Shown here piece by piece: positions 23,487 through 34,955 of a stretch of 64,000 bases of DNA (positions are counted from its first letter, which is position 1; each line of letters opens with the position of its first letter). Under the pieces are notes generated by a model. That model was not told the origin of the DNA. It worked only from the letters and a program-made list of their open reading frames with translations, and searched no databases. Origin of the DNA: Chondrosia reniformis (lineage: Eukaryota > Porifera > Demospongiae > Chondrillida > Chondrillidae); the NCBI GenBank assembly GCA_947172415.1, contig OX359200.1, forward strand, positions 3,226,501-3,290,500. Reading direction: 5' to 3'. The translations under genes and the position numbers were made by a program.

Positions 23487-23914
23487 GCCCTAGGAAATCC
23501 CTCTTTTTGGGGCGCTGCAGGCGCCCCTATATTGTTTTCAGAAATTTTGTTAACGTATGGATTCCTGTTCATAGTCTTGTATATATAAATATATATATAT
23601 ATGTCAAAAATGGCGGACGTTCGGCTAGATTTTGTTTTCTAGCTTAAAATTAGCTTTCTCTTCCTTAGCGTAGAACATTGAACGAACGAAATGGACTTAA
23701 AAACCACCCTTAATAATACTATGTAACGTAAAGCTTGCAAAAAAACGTTTTCTACGAGATATGGCTTGAAAAATTGACGGCCAACAAGAGTCAATCGGAA
23801 ATCGGTTAACCGGACATGTAACTAGAATCGGACATCTAATTTGTACCAGCCAAGTAGTTCAAGTTTACTTAGGGGCGTCTGGCACCCCACGAGGTTTTTA
23901 AACTCGAAATACTT
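23487..23914. mobile_element. TTA-flanked element with hairpins near both ends (copy i)
   Basis: A 428-bp insertion interrupts the RT relic between TTA (23484-23486) and TTA (23915-23917). Near the left end is GGGGCGC-TGCAG-GCGCCCC (23509-23527). At the right end is a long hairpin with arms starting CAAGTAGTTC and ending CTTG (23850-23914). Related copies with the same TATTGTTTTCA segment and right hairpin lie at 34303-34670 and 61063-61427. There is no coding capacity and no matching terminal inverted repeat between left and right ends. Confidence 0.62.
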
Positions 23915-23917
23915 GTT

Positions 23918-24206
23918 AGACTTAGATATAACCATTACTAACAATCAATTTATCACTAAAGTATATGATAAACGAGAGGACTTTAACTTTGATATGGAAT
24001 ATTTCCCTCATTTAGATAGTAATATTCCTAATACCCCAGCCTATGGTATCTTTACTTCACAACTAATTAGGTATTCCAGAATATGTAGTGACTTCTCCAG
24101 TTTTCAGGCTAAAAGTTTGCAGTTATGCAGTAGGCTTATTAAGCAGGGTTACAAATACTTTAAGCTAAAATCAACCTTTAAAACCTTCCTATCCCGGCAC
24201 CTCTAG
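23918..24206 (+). pseudogene. Penelope-like reverse transcriptase, C-terminal fragment
   Basis: The open frame here carries LDLDITITNNQFITKVYDKR, then FPHLDSNIPNTPAYGIFTSQ, LIRYSRICSDF and LIKQGYKYFKLKSTFKTFL. This is the RT thumb side of the same relic as the upstream fragment, and it ends at TAG (24204-24206). The part upstream to 23841 in the same frame belongs to the nested insertion and not to the RT. Sequence after the stop (to about 24320) still resembles the family tail (LPHLQSNVTIRRPKGRL in another frame). I see no GIY-YIG endonuclease, so it is truncated or belongs to a lineage lacking it. Confidence 0.58.
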
Positions 24207-24590
24207 TTAGAATCAAGTATAAGCAAAAAGTAGCTAGTATGCCTAAGGACTGTCTTGTGTTACCCCATATTGTGTTACCCCACCTCCAAAGTAATGTTAC
24301 TATTAGGAGACCTAAGGGTAGACTTATGTAATATGTCCTATTTGTGTCTATAGTTATATGCTGAGTCTGTTTTACCTATAAGCAAGATTATTAATAGATT
24401 CATAATTAATTCATAGAAGTTAATTAGACCTACATTCCTTTCATAAAATTAAATTTCATCATGTGTCTTAGTTAACACCTTATTTAACTTTTGGCCCAAA
24501 ACAGTGTATATAAGGCCCTAGATTTAGCATAGAGAGCCTAGGATTCACAGAAGATCAAGATAAAGAAAAAGACAAAGACTCCCAGGATAA

Positions 24591-24625
24591 CTGATGAAGG
24601 GTGGAATTCCCAGAAACGGCTGTCT
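24591..24625 (+). ncRNA. Possible hammerhead ribozyme core
   Basis: The sequence carries CTGATGA (24591-24597), a GGG/CCC stem with a 7-nt loop, GAAAC (24613-24617) and GTC (24622-24624). These are the hammerhead boxes in the right order, with a very short stem III (AC/GT). Such minimal hammerheads occur in Penelope-like elements, and the RT relic lies upstream on the same strand. Stem II has an A/A mismatch next to the core and stem I pairs poorly, so it is probably decayed. Confidence 0.4.
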
Positions 24626-24777
24626 GAATCAGTGGAGAAGAAGATGAAAGAAGGGAAAAGAAGGAAGAAAAGACTCCTGTATCTTCCTCTAAAGCTCTCT
24701 TTAGGTTTAGTTCCCCTATAGGCTCTTTTCACAAAATAGGCATATAGCATATAGGAAAATGGTACCTTAGATTTTTC

Positions 24778-25652
24778 ATATAACTAGAAACTACAACTGG
24801 TAAATATAATTAGTAGATACAAATATTACACACAACTAGTACATACAACTAGTACATACAAATAGTACATACAGCTAGTATATAAAACTAGTACATACAA
24901 CTAGTTCATACAACTAGTAAATACAACTAGTTTCTAGTACATACAACTAGTACTTACAACTAGGACATACAACAATTACACACAACTAATGCGTACAACT
25001 AGCACATATAACTACATACAACTAGTACATACAATTAGTGCATACAACTAGTTACTAGTACAAACAACTAGAACATAAAACTAGTACATACAACTAGTAC
25101 ATATAACAAGTACTTACAACAATTACACACAACTAATACCTACAACTACATACAAGTAGCAAATTGTACTAGAACATACAACTAGTAAATACAGATTGTT
25201 TCTAGTACATACACCTATTAAATATAACTAGTACTAACAACTAGTAAATACAACTAGTACATCCAGCTAGTAAATAAAACTAGTAAATAGAACTAGAACA
25301 TACAAATAGTACATACAATTTGTACATACAATTAGTACATATATCTAGTTACTTGTACATTCAACTAGTACATAAAACTAGTAATTTAACTAGTACACAA
25401 AAAATACACACAACTAGTTCTTACAAGTAGTATATATAACTGCATATAACTAGTACACACAGCTAGTATTTACAACTGGTACACATAACTAGTACATACA
25501 ACAATTTCACACAACTAATACATACAACTAATACTTATAACCAGTTACTAGTACAAACAACTAGTACATACAGCTAGCACATGCAACCAGTACATATAAC
25601 TAGTAAATACAACAATTTCACACAAATAGTACACACAACTAGTACTTACTAC
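24778..25652. repeat. 13-bp satellite
   Basis: ACTAGTACATACA satellite between the Penelope-like island and LINE copy B. The last bases before the LINE read CTAGTACTTACTAC. No other feature. Confidence 0.93.
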
Positions 25653-25690
25653 TTGAGAAACAAAAGCCTTAACGGAGAACCTTGTTACTT

Positions 25691-25714
25691 CTTGCCTTAG
25701 TTTACTAAGGCAAG
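25691..25714 (-). other. LINE 3' UTR hairpin, copy B
   Basis: CTTGCCTTAG-TTTA-CTAAGGCAAG is a perfect 10-bp stem about 40 bp from the element's 3' terminus. The same stem is kept in copies C and D. It is a plausible RT-recognition structure, as 3' UTR folds are in R2 elements. Confidence 0.65.
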
Positions 25715-25919
25715 GAGTATCTGGCTTGGACAACCTCAGTCAGTTATGTTTTCCCTTCTTGGGTTTTTAGCCAGAAGCCTAGGCTTTGCCTCCTTCCAGC
25801 AGCAGCAGACAGGTGCACGTCGGGCCAAAGTTGACCATCATAATAGGAGGGAGTACCTCCACACACCAATCCACCACTGCATTCCAGAGGTCGACATGCA
25901 AGGACTGGGACAGGACTAC

Positions 25920-27305
25920 TTATCGTCCAGGCCCCAATCCCTCAACAGATAGATGTCGCCTCAATATCCTCACAGCCGAACAGAGAACAGTTCTCTGTAT
26001 GGCTCTCATCACTTCTACTGCACTTTTTGACAGCTTTGGAATTCCACTTAGGTCTTCCAGGAGCATGTCCACTGTCCCCAAAGCACCAATTATCATCGGG
26101 ACTACCTTAATTCGGTAGCCCCTAAATTGTTTCCTCATATCAGTCGCCAGCTTCTGGTACTTTTGGAACTTCTCTTGCCATCTTCCATTAATATTGCTGT
26201 CAGTAGGAACTGACATTTCAATAATGTAGATGGACTTACATAGCCGATCCTCAACCACAAAGTCTGGCTTTCTTTCTGCCATTCTTTCATCTGTAAGGAT
26301 GCTAGGATCCCACAAGATTTTGACAGACCTATTCTCATAGACTGGTTTTGCTTCTAGTTTGTACCAGGGCTCTTCCTGCTTGAATCCATATTCTTTCAAC
26401 AATCTCCACAACACTATCAGTATTGCCCGGTCATGTCTCTCTTTGTAGAGAGAAAATCACTTGGGCTCACACATGTTTAGTATGTGTTTGACCGTTTCCA
26501 AAGGCTTGCCACATTCTCTGCACATTAGGAGGCTAGAATTCTTCAGAATCCTATTTTGGTACCACCTAGTGTGCAACACATCATCTTGGGCTGCAAGAAT
26601 CAGAGCCTCAGTTTCAGGTCTTAGTCTCCCCTCAGAAAGCCACACATAAGACTCCCTATATGTGACTTGTCTGTGGTATGAGCCCTGGTGAGACTTTTCG
26701 GCTAGGTTACTTTTTAACCTTTCAGTCTGAGCCTCCCGGAGCTCACGTGCCACTCTCCTCCATTCTCTTACACTATTTTGTGAGGGATCTGTCTTTAGCC
26801 ACATTTCCGGTTCTAGTTCTATTCTTTGGCTTCCCAGTATCAATCTGGCTTCTTTCAAGACAGTCCTCCTCTGCTTTGAGCACTCCAGCCAATTTTGGTG
26901 TTTAACCACAACAGTTGTGAGTGGATCATTGGCAGTATGGAGGTATCTTGCCAGATTCAGAACAGCCCTGTCGTGATCCAAAGGAAAACTACAGAGCCCT
27001 CTACCACCTTGAGAGCGAGGCAAGTTCACTCTCTCAATGGCAGAGTTATAGTGATGACACTGGTACTTTCTCATGATCTTTCTCACCATTCGGTCCAGTT
27101 TTGGAAGCTCACTTTGTGTCCACCTCAAAACTGGGTAAGAGTATCTCAATAGAGAGACACACAACATGTTAGAGGCTTCTGCAGCATTCTGACCATTGAG
27201 GTGAGAGCCCCACACTTTGTGGAGTCTCCTCCTCAATTCATTGATCAAGCAAGCTTTGACCTTGCTTTCATCTACCTCAAACAGTTGTTCTAGCCCTAGG
27301 TACTT
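25920..27305 (-). pseudogene. LINE copy B, RT thumb, zinc knuckle and endonuclease
   Basis: This is the C-terminal third of the LINE protein. It carries INELRRRLHKVWGSHL, the zinc knuckle CRECGKPLETVKHILNMC (near 26470-26530), and the endonuclease motifs KPDFVVEDR and IIEMSVPTDSNI (near 26180-26270). It ends at a TAA (25920-25922), which is the natural end of the LINE frame. A TGA at 26457-26459 replaces a Gly codon and splits the region just after the zinc knuckle. The RPD motif is KPD here. Confidence 0.82.
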
Positions 27306-27424
27306 CTAAGTAGTACCTTTTTCAAGGCTCCTTATGGATTCTTCACTGCGTTCAGGGTTGTCTGGGCCAGCCAGAACTTTCCCCTTTGGCATGTGAGCTG
27401 TTCCATACTTTCTCACTCCAAACC

Positions 27425-28453
27425 TCATGCCAATGGCATTTGAGGTTTTCTCCACACATTCCATGGCTTCCCTGATCTATCAGGCCCTCCAGCATATATC
27501 TTAAGGTCATCCATGTACAACAAGTGTGACATGGTGTTCCTTTCCCCATTATGCCAGAGGGTATATCCCTTGGTTCTGTTAAGAACTTGGGATATGGGAG
27601 CTATGGCCAGACAAAAGAGGAGTGGCGATAAGGAGCCTCCTTGGAAGAGTCCCCTGTTATATTTAACAGGGGTGCTCCTAACCACCTTCCCCGCTGTCCT
27701 CAACTCAAGCACAGGAGCCCAGTGTTTGGAGATGAGCTCTATAGACCTTTGGATCCAACCTGGGCACTTGATGGTTTTTAGCACCTTCATCACCCACTTG
27801 TGAGGGACTCTGTCATATGCCTTCTCATAATCGATCCATGCCACACTAAGTGGCTTGCCCATAATTTTGGCATCTATACCGATTGATTGATCCAGCAGTA
27901 GACAGTCCACACAGCCCCACCTCCCTTTCCTCATGGCTCGTTGAGCCATAGGCAAAAGATCATTAGTGTAGGTGTAAGTGAGTAATTCCGACCCAATGCA
28001 TGCCGTGACAGCCTTGTACATTGTGTTGAGACACGCAATAGGTCGGTGGTTGGCCACACTTTTCGGGTCACCCTTTTTGGGGATGAGTAGAGTGCGACCC
28101 CTTGTAAGCCAGTCTGGGACTGACAGATCTCCGCTTACCACCCTCCGTAGTACATCTGCCAAGGCAGACTGTGCAGAGAGGAGTGCTTTCCACCAAAAAG
28201 TGTGGATGCCATCCGGCCCAGGGGCTGACCAGCTTTTTGCCTTTTTCAAGGCTTTCCTCAGTTTGGTCTCATCAATGCTATCGGGACCTTCAGAGGAGGT
28301 TCTACCCACACTCTTTTTGGTTTCCTTTAGCCATTCGTTCGCCCCTGGGTCGTCTTTGTTGACCTTACCAACAGTACCTACAATCTTTGCCCAAAAGTCT
28401 CTTAATACCTCAATTGAGGGAGCTTCATTGGAGGTTGGAACATTACCATTCAT
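27425..28453 (-). pseudogene. LINE copy B, reverse transcriptase core
   Basis: An open frame of 342 codons holds WIDYEKAYD, QGGSLSP and YMDD. It covers most of the RT and then runs out of frame after AGGPD, because of a small change near 27475 (relative to copy A) that is shared with one segment of copy C. QGGSLSP instead of QGDSLSP removes a conserved Asp. Upstream, two stops interrupt the basic region (near 28520 and 28665). Confidence 0.82.
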
Positions 28454-29091
28454 CCGGAACTTCAGTTGGGTATTCCAAAGGTGGTTTTGTTCCTGAAATG
28501 TCCTGCGTTCAGCTGATCGTCACTCTTGTAGGGTCCAGACCCTGAGTTTCCCCAGTGTCTGTTCCCGAGCTCTGATCAGCAAATTCAGATTTAATGAATG
28601 GAACTCCCTCCTAAGCTTTCTTCGGAGTGCTTTCTGGCCTTTGGTCATAGGATTATTACTCTATTGACGCGCAATTTCCACATCCAACCAGGCAAGCAGT
28701 CTTCTAAACCTAAGGCCTTTGCCCTTTCTGTCACTTTTGTGACCTCCCTGTCTCTTACTACTCTTTTGATTGTCTGATTTCCTTCCCTGGTTGCATGGCT
28801 GCGATTCGTTGGTTGTTTTTCCCCTTACAGCCATAGCAACTGAGAAGACCAGTCAGTTAAGGTGCCAGGCCGATCTAGGGCCTTCCTGCCACTCTTTCTC
28901 CACCCATTCATTGGCCTCCTGAAGCAGTGCCGCATCAACATGGTTAAACCGCACCACCCCACAGGGTTTTCTATCAGCAAAATCTCCAGGTTTCTTTCGG
29001 AGACAGGCATCTTTTGCTTTGCCTAAAAGTTGCATCATATGATCATTGCCACTTTTCCTGGGACTGGGATGATCATGTGTGGGAGTTTCAA
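28454..29091 (-). pseudogene. LINE copy B, fragment upstream of the RT
   Basis: This degraded part matches the basic linker and the end of the Myb-side region (MMQLLGKAKDACLRKKPGDF). A TGA at 28853-28855 replaces a Cys codon present in copy C. The Myb-like domains and the ribozyme are missing through 5' truncation. Confidence 0.7.
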
Positions 29092-32000
29092 TATAGAGTT
29101 AAACTTATATAACTAGTTCATACAACTAGTACATCAAACCGGTACATACAACTAGTACTAACAACCTGTAACGAATACATACAACTAGTAGATTAACCTA
29201 GTATATACAAATAGTACTTACATCTACTTCATACAAATTGTACATAACACTAGTACATAAACCTAGAAATACAACTAGTACATAGAACTAGTACATAGAA
29301 GGACTACATAAAACAGATACATACAACTAGTACATGCAACTAGTACGTACATCGATTACGTACAATTTGTACTACGACTAGTTCATATAACTAGTATATA
29401 GAACTCAAACATAGAACTAGTATATTCAAATAGAATATACAATTAGTAAATTTAACTAGTAATAGTATATAAACTAATACATTGAACTAGTACATACACC
29501 TAGCAACGAGTACATACAACTATATAATACCTACAACTTGTTCATACAACTAGTAACAAGTACATACAACTAGTATTTGGAAAATACAAGTAGCAACGAG
29601 TCCATACAATTAGTACCTAAAACTAGTTCTAGTACATACAATTCGTACATACAACTAAAACATATAACTAGTACATACAACAATTACCAACAACTTGTCC
29701 ATACATCTAATACATATAATTAGATCATACAACCAGTACGTACAACTAGTGTTAAGCACATACAACTAGTACTTCCTTAGTATAACTAGTATTAGAACCT
29801 ACAACTAGAACATACAAATAGTCCTTACAACTAGTATATACAACCAATAGGTACAACTAGCACATATAACTGGTACACACAACTACTACATATAACTAAT
29901 ACATGTAAATAGTACATACATCTAGTGCATACAACTAGTACATACATTTAGTACATAAAACTAGTGCTTACAACTACAAACTAGTAAATAAAACTAGTAC
30001 TTACAACTAAACCATACAACTACTACATATAACTAGTACACACATGTAGTACACACAACTAGTACATACAACTAGTACATATAACTAATTCATACAACTA
30101 ATAATTAAAACATATAACTAGTACCTACACCTAGTAAATACAACTAGTACATACAACCTGTACATACAACTGATTCATTTCTAGTGCATACAACTAGTAC
30201 ATAAAACTAGTTTCTAGTACATACGACTAGTACCTTCCTAGTACCTAGTATAACTGGTACCAGAATCTACAACAAGAACATAAAACTAGTACATACAACT
30301 AGTATATACTAATACAACTAGAACACACAACTAGTTTATACAATTTGTACATAAAACTACTACATACAACTACCACATACAACTAGTACCTACAACTAGT
30401 AAATATAGCTAGTACTAGTCCATACAACTAGTGAATACAACTAGTACTTGCAACTAGAACATATAACTAGTACACACACCTACTACATATAACTAATACA
30501 TAAAAATTTAACTAGTACATATACATTGTACATACGCATATTACATATAAGTAGTCCATAAAACTAGTACCTAAAACTACAACCTAGTACCTATAACTAG
30601 TTCATACAACTAATAATTAGAACATATAACTAGTACATACTTCTAATAAATGCAACTAGTAAATACATCTAATACATACAACTAGTACATATAACTAGTT
30701 CACACAACTACTACATATAGCCAGTACATATAAATAGTACATACATCTAGTACACACAACTAGTACATACAACTAGAACATAGAACTAATAAACACAACT
30801 AGAACATAAAACTAGTACAGAGCTAGTACAAACAACTAGTGCATACAACTAGTACATACAATAGTACATACAACTACCACATACAGCTAGTACATACAAC
30901 TAGCACCTACAACTAGTAAATATAGCTATATAGTAATAGTACATACAACTATATAGTACGTGCAATTAGCACATACAACAAGTATATACATACAGCTAGT
31001 ACATACACATATAATTAGTAAGTACAACTAGTACGTATAACTAGTACATACAACTACTACATATATCTAGTACATAAAACTAGTACATATATCTAGTACA
31101 TACAAATATAACGAGTTCATATAAGTAGTTCATACAACTAGTACATACAACTAGTACTTATAAATAGTATATACAACTAGTACATACATCAATTACACTC
31201 AACTAGTACAAAAAACTGCTACATACAATTGGTACATATAAATAGTACAAACAACTAATACATACAACTAGTATCTCGTACATACAACTAGTACCCACCT
31301 AGTAACTAGTATAACTAGTCCTGGAACCTACAACTAGTATATACAACTAGTACATACATCAAGTGCATACAATTAGTACACATAAATAGTACACACAACT
31401 AGTACATACAACTAGTGTATACAACTGGTACATATAAATAATAAATACAACTAATACATAGCTAGTACAAACAACTAGTGTACATACAACTGGTTCATAT
31501 CTAGTACACACAACTAGAACATACAACTAGTAAATATAACTAGTGCTAGTGCATAGAACTAGTGTATACAACTAGTTCATAAAATTAGTACATACAACTA
31601 GTACATGCAACTAGTACATACAACTAGTACATACAACTAGTACACATACATATAACTAGTACTATTACAAAAACATATAACTAGTACATACACATATAAC
31701 TGGTACTTATAAATAGTACATACACATAGTACATACGAATAGTACATAGGAATATTACATATAACTAGAAACTAGTACATACAAGTATTTCATAGAATGA
31801 GTACATAATACTAGAACGTACAACTTGTATATACAACTAGTAGATAGCTACTACATACCACTGTTATATACGTACAACTAATACATACAACTCGCACATA
31901 ACTAGTACATATAACTAGTACATACAACTAGTATCTCATATAAACAACCAGTATCTAGTACAAACAACTAGTGCCTACCTAAGTCCTATTATAACTAGTA

Positions 32001-34267
32001 TTTGAACCTATATTTAGAACATAAAACTCATACATACATACATACAACTATTACTTACTTCTAGTACATATAAATAGAACTTGAATCTAGTATATACAAC
32101 TAGTACATGCAATTAGTACATGCAACCAATAAATACAACTAGTACATACAACTACCACTTACAACTAGTAAATACAACTAGCACCTACACCGAGTAAATA
32201 TAACTAGTAATAGTACATACAAATAGTACATGCAATTAGTACATGCAACCAGTACATACAGCTACCAAATACAAGTAGTACATATACCTGGTTCATACAC
32301 ATATAAATAGTACATATAAATAGTACGTACAACTAGTGCAAATAACTAGTACATACAACTAGTACATATATCTAATACATACAAATATAACGAATACATA
32401 TAAGTAGTACATATAACAATTGCACACAAGTCCATTTAACTAGTACATACAAATAGTATCTAGTACATACAACTAGTACCTACCTAGTACCTAATATAAC
32501 TAGTATTAGAATCTACACAACTAGTACATACAACTAGTACATATAACTAGTATATATAGCTACTATATATGAATAGTACTTATACACATAACTAGTACAT
32601 AACAATAGTACATACAACAAGTACAAAAACTTAGTTCCTTCCTAATACCTAGTATAACTTGTATTGGAACCTACAACTAGTTCAAACGACAAGTACATAC
32701 AACTAGTACATACAATTAGTCACTTGTACATACAACTAGTACATATAACTGGTAAATATAATTGGCACATATAACTAGTACATATAAATAGTACATACAA
32801 CTACTACATAAAGCTAGTATATACAACTAGTATATGCAACTAGTATCTAGTACATACAACTACAACCTATCTAGTATCTAGTATAACAAGTACATGAACC
32901 AACAACTAGTATATACACATAGTACATACAACTAGTACATACTACTAGTGTGTCCAACTAGAAACTAGTACATACTACTAGTTCATAGAACGAGTACATA
33001 ATACTAAAACATACAACTTGTATATGCAACTAGTACATAGCTAATATTTATGACTAGTAGATACATACAACTAGTACGTACAACTGGTACATAACTATTA
33101 CATACAATTAGTACATTCCACTAGTACAAACAATTCGAACAAACAACTACTACATACAACTTCTACATACAACTAGTATCCACAACTAGTAAATGTAACT
33201 AGGACTAGTACATAAAACTCGTGCATACAACTGATACATGCTACTAGTACATACAACTAGTACATACCAAATAATACACACAACTAGAACATGCAATTAG
33301 TACTTGCAACTATGACATTCAACTAGTTCATAGACCGAGAACATAATACTAGAATGTATATCTTGTATACACAACTTGTATATAGCTACTACATACAACT
33401 AGTTCATACATAAAACTAGTGCATCCAACTCGTACATAACTAGTACCTACAACTAGTAAATATAACTAGTACTAGTACATAAAACTAGTAAATGCAACTA
33501 GTACATCAAAATACTACACACCACTAGTACATACAACTAGTCCATACTACTAGTACAAACAACTAGGACATATATAAAACTAGTACATTCATCTACTACA
33601 TATGACTAGTACATACACATATACCTAGAAATTATAAATAGTTCATACAACTAGTGCATACAGCTAGTGCATACAACTAGTAGAGATAACTAGTACACAA
33701 GCATATAACTAGTACATACACATATAACTGGTGCTTATAAATAGTACATACACATAGCACATGCACCTAGTCCATACAAGTAGTACATACAACTAGAAAC
33801 TAGTATATACAACCAGCTCATAGAACGAGTACATAATACTAGAACGTACAAATTGTATATACAAGTAGTACATAGCTACTACATACAAGTAATAGCAACT
33901 AGGACATATAAATAGTATATTCACCTACTACATATAACTAGTAAATACACATATATCCAATTATTATAAATAGTACGTGCAACTAGAACATACACCTAGT
34001 TCATAAAACTAGTACATTCAACTAGTACATACAACTAGAACATACAACTAGTATATACATACAACTAGTACATATAACTAGTACACACACCTACTCTATA
34101 CATATAACTAATACATAAAAATATAACTAGTACATATAAATAGTACAAACACCTACTACATATAACTAATACATAAAAATATAACTAGTACATATAAATA
34201 GTACAAACACCTACTACATATAACTAATAGATAAAAATATAACTAGTACATATAAATAATACAAACA
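29092..34267. repeat. 13-bp satellite, right subfamily
   Basis: ACTAGTACATACA satellite with different internal markers from the left block, such as CCTAGTATAACTAGTA and AGAACCTACAACTAG (near 29790, 31310 and 31990). The first kilobase is paralogous to the stretches after LINE C (44.84 kb), the duplicated unit (46.98 and 49.12 kb) and LINE D (55.43 kb). No genes are visible. Confidence 0.94.
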
Positions 34268-34955
34268 GGGGACCCTTTAATAGAGTTCGGCAGCCATTTT
34301 TAGGGGTTGCCCCCCACTATTGTTTTCATAATGCGATTTATGTATGGCTTCATGTTACGGATATTTATATATTTATACATAAATATATATATAATACGAG
34401 TTAATACGCAACTATTAAAACACATTTTATAGGTCGATAGATGTATAATACGAGTTCATACGCAACTATTGTAACACTTAAGTTATACGTCAATACATCG
34501 TTTTTGCAAATGGTGGCATTCAGGAAGCTTTAGTTAACGAAGCTATTCTGTCGCTATTTATAATTTTTAGGACACTTAAGCGTCCTCAATTGTTAGGATT
34601 AAGAGTAATATGTCAAAGCCCAACGATGCGGCCAAGTAGTTCGAGTAAGTTTTTAAACTTGAACTACTTGTTATCCTAGGAACAGTCTACGGTACAGATT
34701 CACAGCCTATATGTTTGAAATCGGCAGCCATTTTAACTTGGACATAAGTCGTAGAACTTCCGGGACACTTTTATCGAGTTTGGCGGCCATTTTTATCCTA
34801 GGAACGGTCTTTGGTACGCTTTCATAGCCCATATTTTAGAAATTTGTAGCTAATTGTAACTCAGAGATAGGTCTTAGAGCTTCAGGGATCCTTTAATCAA
34901 ATTTGGCGGGCATTTTTAACCTAGAAACAGTCTTTGGTACGCTATTTCATATAAT
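34268..34955. repeat. 122-bp tandem-repeat island, copy 1, with inserted element
   Basis: A non-satellite island of units of about 122 bp beginning ATCCTAGGAAC (34673, 34795, then a diverged unit at 34918) and ending in a GGCGGCCATTTTT-type sequence. A TTA-flanked element (34303-34670) sits exactly at a unit junction. An equivalent island lies at 61047-61708 with paralogous satellite flanks on both sides, so the two were duplicated together with the satellite. Confidence 0.8.
34303..34670. mobile_element. TTA-flanked element with hairpins near both ends (copy ii)
   Basis: Begins GGGGTTGCCCC and ends in a hairpin (34633-34670) with arms CAAGTAGTTC and GAACTACTTG. It is flanked by TTA at 34300-34302 and 34671-34673. 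The uninterrupted unit junction CATTTTTATCCTAGG at about 34790-34801 shows a single TTA, which acts as the empty site. It shares TATTGTTTTCA and the right hairpin with the copies at 23487 and 61063. Confidence 0.62.

Larger units (their letters stand above)
23155..24777 (+). mobile_element. Penelope-like retroelement relic with a nested insertion
   Basis: A 1.6-kb non-satellite island on the plus strand. Two reverse-transcriptase fragments (23161-23483 and 23918-24206) flank a 428-bp inserted element. Beyond about 24320 comes AT-rich sequence that could be the element's UTR or LTR-like part, with a hammerhead-like core at 24591-24625. The RT motifs (GIPMGTDCAP, LDLDITI, VYDKRED) resemble Penelope-like elements, in which hammerhead ribozymes are known. 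Stops, frame changes and loss of the YxDD segment make it inactive. Confidence 0.6.
25653..29091 (-). mobile_element. R2-like LINE, copy B (5' truncated)
   Basis: A minus-strand copy of the same LINE as A. Its 3' end, at 25653 on the plus strand, reads TTGAGAAACAAAAGCC with no poly(A) on the element strand. Its 5' side stops at about 29091, within the region between the Myb-like domains and the RT, and passes directly into satellite. No target duplication is evident. It shares the TAG at 27306-27308 with copy A and QGGSLSP with copy C. Several further stops and a frame change near 27475 make it a pseudogene. The right-flanking satellite is paralogous to the right flanks of copies C and D. Confidence 0.92.

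Noticed and set aside
24538..24750. 70-codon minus-strand frame near the hammerhead-like motif
   Set aside because: Low-complexity purine-rich sequence on the opposite strand gives a Phe/Leu/Ser-rich shadow with no known domain.
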